From positions 62,001 to 126,000 of the forward strand of contig NZ_JABBCQ020000010.1 in assembly GCF_012844455.2 (NCBI RefSeq): a stretch of DNA of 64,000 bases. Direction: 5' to 3'. The position numbers were made by a program, and so were the translations under genes. The number at the start of each line of letters is the position of its first letter. The stretch's first letter is position 1. This stretch comes from Comamonas suwonensis (GTDB lineage: Bacteria > Pseudomonadota > Gammaproteobacteria > Burkholderiales > Burkholderiaceae_C). The notes beneath the pieces are model-generated. The model saw only the letters and a list, made by a program, of their open reading frames with translations. It made no database searches and was not told the DNA's origin. Of the stretch, positions 53,230 to 63,512 are shown in pieces.

Positions 53230-53835
53230 ATGCCTCAGACTCTTCGTGCCCCTGCCTCCAGTGAACTGATCATCAAGAAAAGCCGTTTCATCGGTTGTGT
53301 GCAGCCGATGACGGACCGGGCCAGTGCGCAGGCTGTGGTCGATGCGCTGTGGCGCCAGCACCCGGGCGCTGCCCATGTTTGCTGGGCCTTGCTGGCGGGT
53401 GGGCAATCCGCCGCTGTCGATGACGGTGAGCCCAGCGGCACCGCAGGCCGCCCCATGCTGGATGTGCTGCGCCATCAGGACCTTGAAGGCGTGCTGGCCA
53501 CTGTGGTGCGTTACTTTGGCGGCATCAAACTGGGCGCTGGCGGGCTGGTGCGCGCCTATACCGATGCGGTAGCGCAAGCGCTGCTGCAGGCCGAAAAAGT
53601 CACTATTCAGCGCATGCAGATATTGCAGTGCACAGCCCCTTATCCGCTGGAGGGGTTGATTCGCCGCATGGTGGATGCTGCGGACGGTGCCGAGTTGCTG
53701 CAGGTGGATCATGGCAGCGTAGTCACGTTCAAGCTGCAGATGCCGCAATCGACTGCAGACGCCTTCGTCAGCGCGCTCAACGAAAGCGGTCAGGGGCGTA
53801 TCGGGTGGATCAAGCCAGACGCGCTTGAAGACTGA
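53230..53835 (+). CDS. yigZ: YigZ/IMPACT family protein
   Basis: 201 residues from ATG 53230 (53215 also in frame). IMPACT N-domain: SSELIIKKSRFIGCVQPM, DDGEPSGTAGRPMLDVL, VVRYFGGIKLGAGGLVRAYT; C-terminal ferredoxin-like domain. Conserved protein thought to bind nucleic acid or translation factors. Monocistronic. Confidence 0.9.
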   Translation: MPQTLRAPASSELIIKKSRFIGCVQPMTDRASAQAVVDALWRQHPGAAHVCWALLAGGQSAAVDDGEPSGTAGRPMLDVLRHQDLEGVLATVVRYFGGIKLGAGGLVRAYTDAVAQALLQAEKVTIQRMQILQCTAPYPLEGLIRRMVDAADGAELLQVDHGSVVTFKLQMPQSTADAFVSALNESGQGRIGWIKPDALED

Positions 53836-53883
53836 CGCGAAGCCTGCAACCCACCCTGCCCCCACGCCTGCTTCTAGCAGGTC

Positions 53884-54390
53884 TCAATTCACCAGCGAGG
53901 ACTGATCAACCGCCGCCTGCAAATGCAGCAGCGTGAAGTACAGCGTCACATCGCCTTGCTGATCAATAAACGTGCCCACGGCACGCTGCAGGCGGGCGGC
54001 GATGCACAGGCATTCCAGCGCCTCGGGGCGACCGCCGGGAATACGGGCCGTTGTCAACAGCGACAAATGGTTTTCACGCCCAAAGTCATGCACTACCTCC
54101 AGCGCTTCGCCATGCTGACGGGGAATCGCCTCATTGGCCCAGCTCCAGACAAAGCTGCCTTCTTCCTCGCTGCTGGTCCCTACCAGGCAGATGGTGGCGA
54201 TCACCTCGTGCAACGGGCCTTGCAGCTCCAGCAAGGCCCGGTCCAGGTCCCAGCGGTACTTGGGGTTGGCCTGCAGGCCCAATTGCTGGGGCCATTCGGC
54301 ATTACGGGCCTGCATCATTTCAACGGCCTCGCGGCTCCAGGCGGCCCAGTCAGTGGTCTGTTCTGCTGAAGGTTTTCCTTGTTCGCTCAT
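53884..54390 (-). CDS. DUF6882-like protein
   Basis: 168 residues from ATG 54390 (AAGGGAT site), MSEQGKPSAEQTTDWAAWSR. Contains RWDLDRALLELQ, SFVWSWANEAIP and LTTARIPGGRPEALECLCIA, matching the DUF6882 pattern as I remember it. Cytosolic; function unknown. Converges with yigZ. Confidence 0.68.
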   Translation of the reverse strand: MSEQGKPSAEQTTDWAAWSREAVEMMQARNAEWPQQLGLQANPKYRWDLDRALLELQGPLHEVIATICLVGTSSEEEGSFVWSWANEAIPRQHGEALEVVHDFGRENHLSLLTTARIPGGRPEALECLCIAARLQRAVGTFIDQQGDVTLYFTLLHLQAAVDQSSLVN

Positions 54391-54547
54391 CGCATATCCC
54401 TTGCTGTCAATGGGCTGCATTGTCGGGCAAGTGCGTCGGTCATGAAGCCAGCCTCTGCGTTTCTACCCACTTCATTCGGACGATTCAGCGCCCACTCGGC
54501 CCGCCACAGACTGCTCCAGCGCATGACAACCACACGGAGACTGATTC

Positions 54548-55783
54548 ATGACCCCTGCCCCCACGAGAGTGACGCCACCGAAGCCCCTGCGCCACGCCAT
54601 GGCCGCCCTGAGCCTGCTGGCTGCCAGTACCGTCCCCGCCGCCTTTGCCCAGCAAGTCAGCCCTCAAACACCGGGCCACATGCTGGCCATGGAGCCGTTG
54701 GCGCAAGCCTTCAGCCTGGCTGACGCCGCCAGCGCCCATGCCATCTGGTACTCATCCACCGATGGAATGGCCGCAGACCCAGCCAAGGCAGGCCAGCTTG
54801 TCACGTCCGGCGCGGTATTTCTGCCCAAGGGCACAGCGCCTGCGGGCGGCTGGCCTGTGGTGGCCTGGGCCCACGGCACAGTGGGGATTGGCGACAACTG
54901 CGCCCCATCACGCAACCCGCGCTCTGAGCGCGATGCCGAGTACCTCAACAGCTGGCTCAAAGAAGGCTATGCCATCGTCGCCACCGACTATCAAGGCCTT
55001 GGCACGCCCGGCCCCCACGCCTATCTGAACAGCCGTGCGGCGGCCCACTCCACGCTTGACTCCCTGCGTGCAGCGCTGAGTAACAAGGCATTACAACTGA
55101 GCGAAAAAATCGTCATCGTCGGCCAGTCTCAGGGCGCGGCAGCCGCCTTTGCCACGGCAGGCTTTGCTTCGGCTTATGCGCCAGAGCTGAAGATTCTGGG
55201 CACGGTTGCCACCGGCACGCCCCATTCCGGCAAGCTCACCAAAGACGGCAAAATTCAATACCGCGCCAGCCGTGCCGAGCAAGAGCGCGTGGACACCTCC
55301 ATCGCCTACATCCTCTATATCGCCGCCGTCGCCAACCAGTCCGACCCCAGCCTGCCCGCCCAGTCCGTGCTGAGCGACAAGGGCCTTGCCGCCATGAAAG
55401 CCGCCGAGACCACCTGCGTGCAGCCCATGTTCGACGTGGTGAAAAACGAGCAGCTCAGTTGGACCAATACCTTCAAGACGGACTTCATGAGCTACTACGC
55501 CAAGCCCTTCAACCAGGGCAAATTCCCCACCCTCAAACTTGCCGCGCCCGTCTTTCTGGGCATAGGTGGAGCCGATGTGGATGCGCCCACACAGTTCCAG
55601 CAAGATCTGGTCGAGCAAAGCTGCGAGGCAGGCAGCATCGTCGAAGCGCATACCTATCCCGGGCTCGACCACTCCCAGACCGTCAACCGCTCCTTTCAGG
55701 ACTCGCGCCTGTTTGCGCGCAAGCTGATTCAGGGGGAGGCAGTCAAAGGCAATTGCCGCGCGCACGCAACGGCCTCCCGATAA
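54548..55783 (+). CDS. Secreted alpha/beta hydrolase (lipase family)
   Basis: 411 residues. Signal peptide with twin small residues (about 1-35, ending AAFAQ). Nucleophile Ser194 in VGQSQGAAAAF, Asp in GIGGADVDAPTQ, His in YPGLDHSQTVN. Resembles secretory lipase-type proteins (LIP family). Substrate unknown. Two Cys pairs possible (CAPSR; SCEAGS). Confidence 0.83.
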   Translation: MTPAPTRVTPPKPLRHAMAALSLLAASTVPAAFAQQVSPQTPGHMLAMEPLAQAFSLADAASAHAIWYSSTDGMAADPAKAGQLVTSGAVFLPKGTAPAGGWPVVAWAHGTVGIGDNCAPSRNPRSERDAEYLNSWLKEGYAIVATDYQGLGTPGPHAYLNSRAAAHSTLDSLRAALSNKALQLSEKIVIVGQSQGAAAAFATAGFASAYAPELKILGTVATGTPHSGKLTKDGKIQYRASRAEQERVDTSIAYILYIAAVANQSDPSLPAQSVLSDKGLAAMKAAETTCVQPMFDVVKNEQLSWTNTFKTDFMSYYAKPFNQGKFPTLKLAAPVFLGIGGADVDAPTQFQQDLVEQSCEAGSIVEAHTYPGLDHSQTVNRSFQDSRLFARKLIQGEAVKGNCRAHATASR

Positions 55784-55885
55784 GCACGCAGGCCTTCGGG
55801 ACACGATTAGGGCTCGATTTCACGGGATTGCATAAATAACTGTATTTATATACAGTTAAATGCTTTCAGCCACCCAAACACTGCC

Positions 55886-57028
55886 GTGCCCCACCCCATT
55901 GCGCTCACTTTTTTACAGCAGCTGGCGCTTTCACAGCAAGGGCTAGGCGCTCAATCCGCCTTTGGCAGCGGACTGGATGGAACGCTGCGCGCCATAGAGC
56001 ATCTGGGCTATGTGCAGATTGACACTCTGTCCGTCATCGAGCGCGCCCACCACCATGTGCTCTGGAGCCGGGTGCCCGGCTATGCCCCTGAGCATCTCAA
56101 CCAGCTCTGCACGCAGGGGCAGATTTTTGAATACTGGTTTCACGCAGCCGCCTACCTGCCCATGCGCGACTACCGCTTTGCCTTGCCGCGCATGCAGACC
56201 TTCCAGCGCGGTGAGAGTCCGTACTTCAAGAGCGTAGAGCCTAAGCTGATGGCCGAGATCCTGGCCCGCGTGCGCGGCGAGGGCGAACTGCGCAGCCGCG
56301 ACCTCAAGGACCGCAACCAAGGCGCATGGTGGAATCAAGGCCCGGGCCGCCGCGCGCTGGACAAGCTCTTCATGCAAGGCGATGTCATGATCCGCGAGCG
56401 CAAAGGCATGGAAAAAATCTATGTGCTGCCCGAGCAATTGCTGCCTGCCGATACAGACTTAAGCGAGCCCAGCGTGCAAGAAATGGCCGCCCATCTGCTG
56501 GAGCAAGCCCTGCGCGCCCATGGCGTGGTGACCTGGACGCAACTCGTGCACCTGCGCACAGGTAAGGCGCTGCGTGCTGCCGTGCGTGAATTGCTGGATG
56601 CTCAAGTTGCAGCAGGCCATCTGATAAGCCTCACGGATTCGGCGCAGCCTGATACCTATCTCCAGCCCTCTGCACTGGCACCCAGCAGCCACCGCAAACC
56701 AGCGGACAAGGTGCAACTGCTCTCCCCTTTCGACAACGCCGTCATTCACCGCGACCGGTTGCAGCAGCTGTTTGGCTTCAACTACCGGCTGGAGAGCTAC
56801 ACGCCCGCCGCCAAGCGCATCTACGGCTACTTTTGCCTGCCTGTTCTGTGGCGCGGGCGCTTTGTGGGCCGAGTGGACTGCAAGGCCAACCGGACTACCA
56901 AACGGCTGGACGTGCTGAGCTTGCATCTGGAGACGGCCATTACCGCCGACGCGCGATTTACAGAGAAGTTGAATCAAGCCTTTCATGAACTGGCACTGTT
57001 TTGCGGCTGCAATCAGGTCCGGCAATGA
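55886..57028 (+). CDS. Crosslink-repair DNA glycosylase, YcaQ/AlkX type
   Basis: 380 residues starting GTG 55886. HTH_42 family: QID catalytic motif at 44-46 (GYVQIDTLSVIERAHHHVLW), HAAAYLPMRDYRFALPRM, and the winged-helix repeat region ending VGRVDCKANRTTKRLDV. YcaQ/AlkX unhooks interstrand crosslinks; the Q-hydrophobic-D triad is the AlkX form as opposed to Q-hydrophobic-Q of AlkZ. No clear ribosome site at the GTG, so the start is uncertain. Confidence 0.86.
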   Translation: MPHPIALTFLQQLALSQQGLGAQSAFGSGLDGTLRAIEHLGYVQIDTLSVIERAHHHVLWSRVPGYAPEHLNQLCTQGQIFEYWFHAAAYLPMRDYRFALPRMQTFQRGESPYFKSVEPKLMAEILARVRGEGELRSRDLKDRNQGAWWNQGPGRRALDKLFMQGDVMIRERKGMEKIYVLPEQLLPADTDLSEPSVQEMAAHLLEQALRAHGVVTWTQLVHLRTGKALRAAVRELLDAQVAAGHLISLTDSAQPDTYLQPSALAPSSHRKPADKVQLLSPFDNAVIHRDRLQQLFGFNYRLESYTPAAKRIYGYFCLPVLWRGRFVGRVDCKANRTTKRLDVLSLHLETAITADARFTEKLNQAFHELALFCGCNQVRQ

Positions 57029-57074
57029 GGGGCAATGCTTTTACCCTGCATCCCAGGGCTGCAGAAAAACTCCC

Positions 57075-57120
57075 AATTTGATAGCTTCCAGCGCTTGATA
57101 CACAAGCTCTGGAAGCCAAA
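57075..57120. repeat. Comamonad palindromic repeat, copy 7
   Basis: TTGATAGCTTCCAGCGCTTGATACACAAGCTCTGGAAGCC: arms GATAGCTTCCAG and CTGGAAGC; a second CAATCAGATAGCAGC follows to 57139. The gap 57029-57231 otherwise shows nothing. Confidence 0.72.
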
Positions 57121-57231
57121 ACCAATCAGATAGCAGCATCTGCAACGCAAACGACAGCTTTCGCGCGCCCACTCATGCCATGCTTGATCCGTGGAGCAAA
57201 GAGTCAAGACACCGCCAAGGAGACAAGACGC

Positions 57232-57813
57232 ATGAAAAACCGCTACCCCTTTCCCGACCTGAGCAATCTGCCCGAAGACATCCAGCAGCGCATTACCGAG
57301 GTGCAGCAAAAATCCGGCTTTGTGCCCAATGTATTTCTGGCTTTCGCCCGCCGCCCGGCCGAATGGCGCGCCTTTTTTGCCTATCACGATGCCTTGATGC
57401 TCAAGGAAGAAGGCAGCCTGACCAAGGGCGAGCGCGAGATGATCGTCACCACCACCAGCGCCGCCAACCAGTGTCTGTACTGCGTGGTGGCCCACGGTGC
57501 CATCTTGCGCATCTACGAGAAAAAGCCGCTGATTGCCGACCAGGTCGCGGTCAACTACCGCAAGGCCGACATCAGCCCTCGCGAGCGCGCCATGCTGGAC
57601 TTTGCGATGAAGGTCTGCCAGCGCAGCCAAGAGATTGACGACGCCGACTACGAAGCGCTCTACCCCCACGGTTTTGACGATGAAGACATCTGGGACATTG
57701 CCGCCATCACGGCGTTCTTCGGACTCTCCAACCGCATGGCCAGCTTTGCCGGCATGACACCCAACCCCGAGTTCTATCTGATGGGCCGCGTGCCGCGCGA
57801 GAAAAAAGCCTGA
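57232..57813 (+). CDS. AhpD-like/carboxymuconolactone-family protein
   Basis: 193 residues from ATG 57232 (AAGGAGA site). Helical AhpD fold with redox motif Cys81-LY-Cys84 and His88 (QCLYCVVAHGA), plus ITAFFGLSNRMASF. These proteins act as alkylhydroperoxidase or peroxidase-related enzymes. An ATG at 57175 is in frame but poorly supported. Followed within 13 bases by a small membrane protein gene. Confidence 0.86.
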   Translation: MKNRYPFPDLSNLPEDIQQRITEVQQKSGFVPNVFLAFARRPAEWRAFFAYHDALMLKEEGSLTKGEREMIVTTTSAANQCLYCVVAHGAILRIYEKKPLIADQVAVNYRKADISPRERAMLDFAMKVCQRSQEIDDADYEALYPHGFDDEDIWDIAAITAFFGLSNRMASFAGMTPNPEFYLMGRVPREKKA

Positions 57814-57826
57814 AATTTTTTCGAAG

Positions 57827-58084
57827 ATGAACCGGCTGATCACCAACGCCGGTTACGCCCTGATCGCCATTGCGCTGGCTCCGCTGCTGGCGCTTGGGCT
57901 TTATCTGCTGGCCAATGCACTGGGATTCAGCAATGTCGCAAATCGCATGCCAGACACCATTTTTTCGATCTTCATGCTGCAAAGCTATACGGGCGGCATC
58001 GCAAATCTGCTCGGTGAACTCCCCCTCTGCGTCTTGAGCACCTGGTGCTTTATGCATATGACGGGTATCGAGGGCCTGCTGTGA
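57827..58084 (+). CDS. Small membrane protein
   Basis: 85 residues, a strong N-terminal span (AGYALIAIALAPLLALGLYL) and a second weaker one (about 58-75, IANLLGELPLCVLSTWCFMH). A weak GAAG site precedes ATG 57827. Thirteen bases after the AhpD-like stop, probably co-transcribed. Unknown function. Confidence 0.55.
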   Translation: MNRLITNAGYALIAIALAPLLALGLYLLANALGFSNVANRMPDTIFSIFMLQSYTGGIANLLGELPLCVLSTWCFMHMTGIEGLL

Positions 58085-58179
58085 ATCTGTGCTCTTTGGA
58101 CTCTGGCAAAGCTGGCGAGGCCTTGTGCTGCTGCAAAACCTGCGCCAGCCCCTTCACTAAAATTTGGCGAACTTAACGC

Positions 58180-58230
58180 ATCAAAAATCATAGCTGCCAG
58201 CGCTTATCCACCAAGCGCTGACAGCTTTTC
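58180..58230. repeat. Comamonad palindromic repeat, copy 8
   Basis: ATCAAAAATCATAGCTGCCAGCGCTTATCCACCAAGCGCTGACAGCT; best-formed copy, arms AGCTGCCAGCGCTT/AAGCGCTGACAGCT. Confidence 0.8.
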
Positions 58231-58279
58231 TTCTGAATACTCGCAAAAGCAGTATTCACCACCAGATCAAACCCGCCAA

Positions 58280-59743
58280 TTACTGGAGTGTTTCAACATA
58301 AGGAAGGCTGAACGTTCCATCCTTGACTTCAGGCTTTGGCCCATAACTGCGCGCGATAAACCAGAATCTTTCGCCATTTGCCGGGGAAGGCAGCCAGTTC
58401 GAGATTTTTTCGCCCTCTGGCGGCGTAGATTGGACCCAGACATCCATGGAACCATCAGCATTCCGCACAAAATCTCGTGTCTTACTGCTAACAAGGTGAC
58501 GGTTAATAGGATTCGGCGTCAGGAATTGGCTGTCATCCTTGAATTCATACAACGTCACCGACCAGAAGACCTTCGCTGGAATGCCTCCAGCCGGAATATG
58601 AAGTTTGTATTTCTTTGACCCGACGAGTGCCTGACCGTCTGTGCCATAACCTGCTGCAGAGTAAGAAGCCTCATCCGTGGAAAGCCCCAACATAGCCAAT
58701 CCCCGCGAAATTTCTCTGGCTCTCATAGAAAAATCTGAACGCTCTGCAGTTCCCATCTTTGATCCAGGGCGCGCATAGTTAATCCAGTTCGGACTTCCTG
58801 TGGTCGGCCTGTTGAGGGCTTGGTCAAACTGATGGGTCAAGCGCTTGAAGTTAGCGCGCCAGGCATCACGCACGCTTTCAGAAAGATTCTCCCACTTGCA
58901 ATCTGCACCACATATTCCTACCGTACGCAGGCGGCTCATCACTTCTTTATCTCGATCAGGCGCCGGATTAAAGGCAAGCGCCTGATTCACCATAACGAAG
59001 TAATTTTCAATGCTCTCGGGAATCGGTTTAATGGATGCAGGCCTTGAACTAACCCCGCCTTCCGGCTGCTTCAGCAAGAAACCGTCTTGCACGGCATTCG
59101 CGGCAGCTTGATCGGCGACTCCATCAATCGCAACCCGCAGGTTGATGTATACATCCTTAGTAGGTGAGCGCACGAGCTTCACGCCCTCTGGTACTGTGCC
59201 TTGCCAGTCGGGCGCAACCACCATGTACTTTTGCGCCGCAGTCCCCGTGGTTCTTGCTCCTGCGTAATTGAAGGTGCCGCTGAAATAATCAATCAGCGTC
59301 AGTACATAGTAACGATCACCGGTATCGGGTGTTTCAATGATGACAGGGCCTGCAGATAAATCCAGCCACGCGGTTGAATAAAGACAGTCCACCAGAGGGC
59401 TTGCCGCCCATGTATCAGCAGGCGTTGTCATTGAACGCTGATGGACGAATTGATTAAGCTTGGTACTGGTTCTACCGCCGGTCTCATTTAAAGCATTCCA
59501 GCGGAATGTTGAAAGCGCATACGATGGGTAAATATAATTATACGCTTCTTCTATTAAAGCAGCATCTACACCTTTCTCTTTCACAGCACCCAAAGCGGTA
59601 CTAGGAATGAGCGCCTGCGTCAAAAAAACAGAAAAACTTGAAACCAAAATCGCATTGAATTTTCGCATGCGAGCTGCTAATTTTGATTTGTTAGCCTCCT
59701 CTTTTTTGGCAAAAACTTGATCATAAAAAACGGCGGAATTCAT
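58280..59743 (-). CDS. DUF1254/DUF1214 periplasmic protein
   Basis: 487 residues. N-terminal hydrophobic segment about 28-52 (AILVSSFSVFLTQALIPSTA) is a likely signal peptide; ATG 59743 leaves a long n-region, so an internal Met such as residue 26 may be the true start. DUF1254: EEAYNYIYPSYALSTFRWNA and DRYYVLTLIDYFSGTFNYAG; DUF1214: FWSVTLYEFKDDSQFLTPNP, then NWLPSPANGERFWFIARSYG. Function unknown. Base composition is lower in GC than neighbours and its upstream region is AT-rich, suggesting acquisition. Confidence 0.83.
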   Translation of the reverse strand: MNSAVFYDQVFAKKEEANKSKLAARMRKFNAILVSSFSVFLTQALIPSTALGAVKEKGVDAALIEEAYNYIYPSYALSTFRWNALNETGGRTSTKLNQFVHQRSMTTPADTWAASPLVDCLYSTAWLDLSAGPVIIETPDTGDRYYVLTLIDYFSGTFNYAGARTTGTAAQKYMVVAPDWQGTVPEGVKLVRSPTKDVYINLRVAIDGVADQAAANAVQDGFLLKQPEGGVSSRPASIKPIPESIENYFVMVNQALAFNPAPDRDKEVMSRLRTVGICGADCKWENLSESVRDAWRANFKRLTHQFDQALNRPTTGSPNWINYARPGSKMGTAERSDFSMRAREISRGLAMLGLSTDEASYSAAGYGTDGQALVGSKKYKLHIPAGGIPAKVFWSVTLYEFKDDSQFLTPNPINRHLVSSKTRDFVRNADGSMDVWVQSTPPEGEKISNWLPSPANGERFWFIARSYGPKPEVKDGTFSLPYVETLQ

Positions 59744-59930
59744 ATTAATTATCTGTCTCCAATTTGATTTTTAATTGAATCAATTCCAAAAGCCAATTCA
59801 AATGCTAAAGACTCTTTAAAATTAATCCAAGACAGTATTTTTTCATTGAAATAAATCCGCATCCTCCGTTTGAAGGATGGATCGTCAACAAAGGCTGTTT
59901 GGCGGAAAACCCTGAGCCGCATTGAAACAA

Positions 59931-59985
59931 CTATCAAAAAACATAGCTTCTATCGCTTATCCATCAAGCTCTGGAAGCCTTTTTA
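59931..59985. repeat. Comamonad palindromic repeat, copy 9
   Basis: CTATCAAAAAACATAGCTTCTATCGCTTATCCATCAAGCTCTGGAAGCC. Confidence 0.72.
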
Positions 59986-60167
59986 GTTCATTCTTTAAAG
60001 AACTCATGCAGTCGGCAAGCGCCGCGTTGCTCCAATGCGGCGATGCCAGACACCACTGCACTCCATTCCATAGCCACCCCTGCGCCGCTACAGGCCCTGT
60101 ATGACGCAGCAATCTTCATCGGCCCGCAGTTCGAGTTGTCGCCCATGCCGGATGAGGACATTGACTG

Positions 60168-60216
60168 ACTATCAAAAAAGTAGCTGTTTGCGCTTGATAT
60201 ACAAGCGCTACGGCCA
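60168..60216. repeat. Comamonad palindromic repeat, copy 10
   Basis: ACTATCAAAAAAGTAGCTGTTTGCGCTTGATATACAAGCGCTACGGCC. Confidence 0.75.
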
Positions 60217-60219
60217 CTT

Positions 60220-61545
<1,326 letters not shown>

Positions 61546-61557
61546 GGGCGGCGGCAA

Positions 61558-63441
61558 TCAGGAAAGCGGCAGAGTATCCACTAACGGCAGGCTCAGCGTG
61601 AAGATGGCCCCGCCTTCGGGATGGTTGCCGCCCGTCAGGCTGCCGCCACTGGCCCGCGCAATATCGGCTGACAGTGACAGACCCAGGCCCAGCCCCTGAC
61701 TTTCAGGCTTGGTGGTGAAAAACGGCTCGAACAGATGCGGCAGCACCTGCTCGCTCAAGCCAGGGCCATGGTCCCGCACGGTAATCTGCGCCCAGTCGCC
61801 GGTCTGCAGGCACGCTATCTCGATAGGGTGCTGGCTGCCGCCCTGCATGGCATCCAGCGCATTGCTGATCAGATTGACTAGCACTTGCTGCACGCGATTG
61901 GGGTCACAGTTGGCCCGCAAACCCGGCATCGACGGCTGGCGGAGCACAGCAGCACCCGCGCGAGCAATGCGCGACTCCAGCAGGGCCAAAGCGCCGTCAA
62001 TCACCTTCTCCAGATCGACAGGCTGGGGCTGACCCACTGATTTGCGCGCAAAGTTGCGTAACTGGCCGGTCATCTGGCCCATGCGGTCGGCCAGATCGGC
62101 CATGCGCTGCAGATTGCTTTGCACCATCTCGGGCTGGCCACGCTCCAGAAACCGCTGGCTGTTGCCGGCCAACGCCCGCAAAGCGGCCAGCGGCTGGTTC
62201 AGCTCATGTGCCACTTCGGTCGAAAGCTGCCCAATCACGGCCAGCTTGCCCGCCTGCACCAGCTCATCTTGCGCGGCGCGCAGCGTGGCTTCGGCCTGAA
62301 TGCGCTCTGCCACTTCTTGCTGTAGCGACTGGTTGGCAGTTTGCAAGTCAGCGGTGCGCTGCTGCACCTTGTGCTCCAGCGCTTCGTTGGCCTGCTTCAG
62401 TGCTTGTTGCGCCGCCAGTTGCTCACGCACATGCTTGCGGCGCTGGTAGAGCAAGGCCGCCAGCAGCAAGGCCAAGGCAATGAGCACCCCCGCAACCCAG
62501 GCGCGACTGGTCGCCAGTTGCAGTGCCGCCGTCAATGGCGATAGCACGGTGATCTGCCAGGGCGTGCCCGCCAGCGGGCGCGACTGGAGCAGAAAGCGCC
62601 CTGTGCGCTGGTCCGCGGATGCAGCCTTGGCGGCCTCAATGCGCACTTGCTTGAAAGCGTCGTCGCTACTCAAAGGCTTCAAGGTCTGCCAGCCCAGCGG
62701 GTTCAGGCTCAGGCGGTTATATTTTTGCGAAGCTTCCAGCGCGCTGCGCCGCTCTTCATCCAGCGGCTGCAAGGCGGCAAAGCGCCAGGCCGGAACGTTG
62801 CTAAGGATGACCACGCTGTTTTCATCGCTGACCAGCACCGGAGACTCCACACTGGCCCAGGACTCTTCAAGCTGCGCCAGCCCGACCTTGACCACGACCA
62901 CCCCCTGCTGGGCACCCTGTCCAAGCGTTGTGGTGAGGTAGTAGCCCGGCTCGCCACGCGTGGTGCCAATGCCGAAGTAACGACCACGCCCCTCGCGCAG
63001 TGCCTGCTGTACATAGGGCCTGAAGCTGAGATCTTCACCCACATAGCTGTCGGCACGCTGCCAGTTGCTGGCAGCCAGCACATGGCCATCCTGGCCAATC
63101 AGATAGACGGTCAGCGTGCCTGCACGGCGGTTGAGCTCTTGCAGATAGAGGTTGGCGCTGGATTGCAGCAGCGCATCGCCCGGCGACTTCAGCAGAGCCT
63201 TAACCTCGGGCTGCAGCGCCGCCACATCGGGCAGAAAGGCGAATTTGTCGATTTCTCGCTGCAGGCTGACCACATACCGGTCAAGCCGGTTGTTGCCTGC
63301 GGTGGCCACGGTCTCCAGCCCCGCTCGCACAAAAGCCTGATAACCCAGCCAGCCACCCAGACTGCTTGCCGCCAGCCAAAGCAGGATCAGTAGGCTGGCG
63401 CGCAGGCGGGATGGCAAAAAAGCGAGCATGGTGCAAGCCAT
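61558..63441 (-). CDS. dctB: C4-dicarboxylate sensor histidine kinase
   Basis: 627 residues from ATG 63441 (a frame open to 63498 lacks support). Membrane segments about 11-30 and near 320-340 enclose a double-PAS-like periplasmic sensor (FLPDVAALQPEVKALLKSPG, SNWQRADSYVGEDLSFRPYV, GIGTTRGEPGYYLTT). Cytoplasmic coiled coil, His box EVAHELNQPLAALRAL, N box LVNLISNALDAM, G boxes DHGPGLSEQVL and GLGLGLSLSADIA. Senses external succinate/malate-type acids. dctD starts 13 bases after its stop. Confidence 0.93.
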   Translation of the reverse strand: MACTMLAFLPSRLRASLLILLWLAASSLGGWLGYQAFVRAGLETVATAGNNRLDRYVVSLQREIDKFAFLPDVAALQPEVKALLKSPGDALLQSSANLYLQELNRRAGTLTVYLIGQDGHVLAASNWQRADSYVGEDLSFRPYVQQALREGRGRYFGIGTTRGEPGYYLTTTLGQGAQQGVVVVKVGLAQLEESWASVESPVLVSDENSVVILSNVPAWRFAALQPLDEERRSALEASQKYNRLSLNPLGWQTLKPLSSDDAFKQVRIEAAKAASADQRTGRFLLQSRPLAGTPWQITVLSPLTAALQLATSRAWVAGVLIALALLLAALLYQRRKHVREQLAAQQALKQANEALEHKVQQRTADLQTANQSLQQEVAERIQAEATLRAAQDELVQAGKLAVIGQLSTEVAHELNQPLAALRALAGNSQRFLERGQPEMVQSNLQRMADLADRMGQMTGQLRNFARKSVGQPQPVDLEKVIDGALALLESRIARAGAAVLRQPSMPGLRANCDPNRVQQVLVNLISNALDAMQGGSQHPIEIACLQTGDWAQITVRDHGPGLSEQVLPHLFEPFFTTKPESQGLGLGLSLSADIARASGGSLTGGNHPEGGAIFTLSLPLVDTLPLS

Positions 63442-63512
63442 GGTAGCAGCGCCCTGCGCTATCTGGCACCTGAGGCACCTATCCCGGCACCAGCGCACAG
63501 GGCGAATCAGAC

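Larger units (their letters stand above)
59744..60219. other. AT-rich gap with possible gene remnants
   Basis: Contains a minus-strand frame 59749-59923 (57 residues from ATG 59923, RIYFNEKILSWINFKESLAF, no family) and a plus-strand frame 60043-60168 (41 residues, MPDTTALHSIATPAPLQALY, ending MPDEDID). Neither has a good ribosome site. Both look like remnants or chance frames. Two palindromic repeats flank the second one. Confidence 0.4.

Noticed and set aside
57013..57846. Minus-strand 277-codon frame
   Set aside because: Antisense to the AhpD-like gene, whose CxxC motif and ribosome site are convincing.
59749..60168. Two short frames (57 and 41 codons) as real genes
   Set aside because: Weak or absent ribosome sites and no similarity I recognise; kept only as possible remnants in the gap description.
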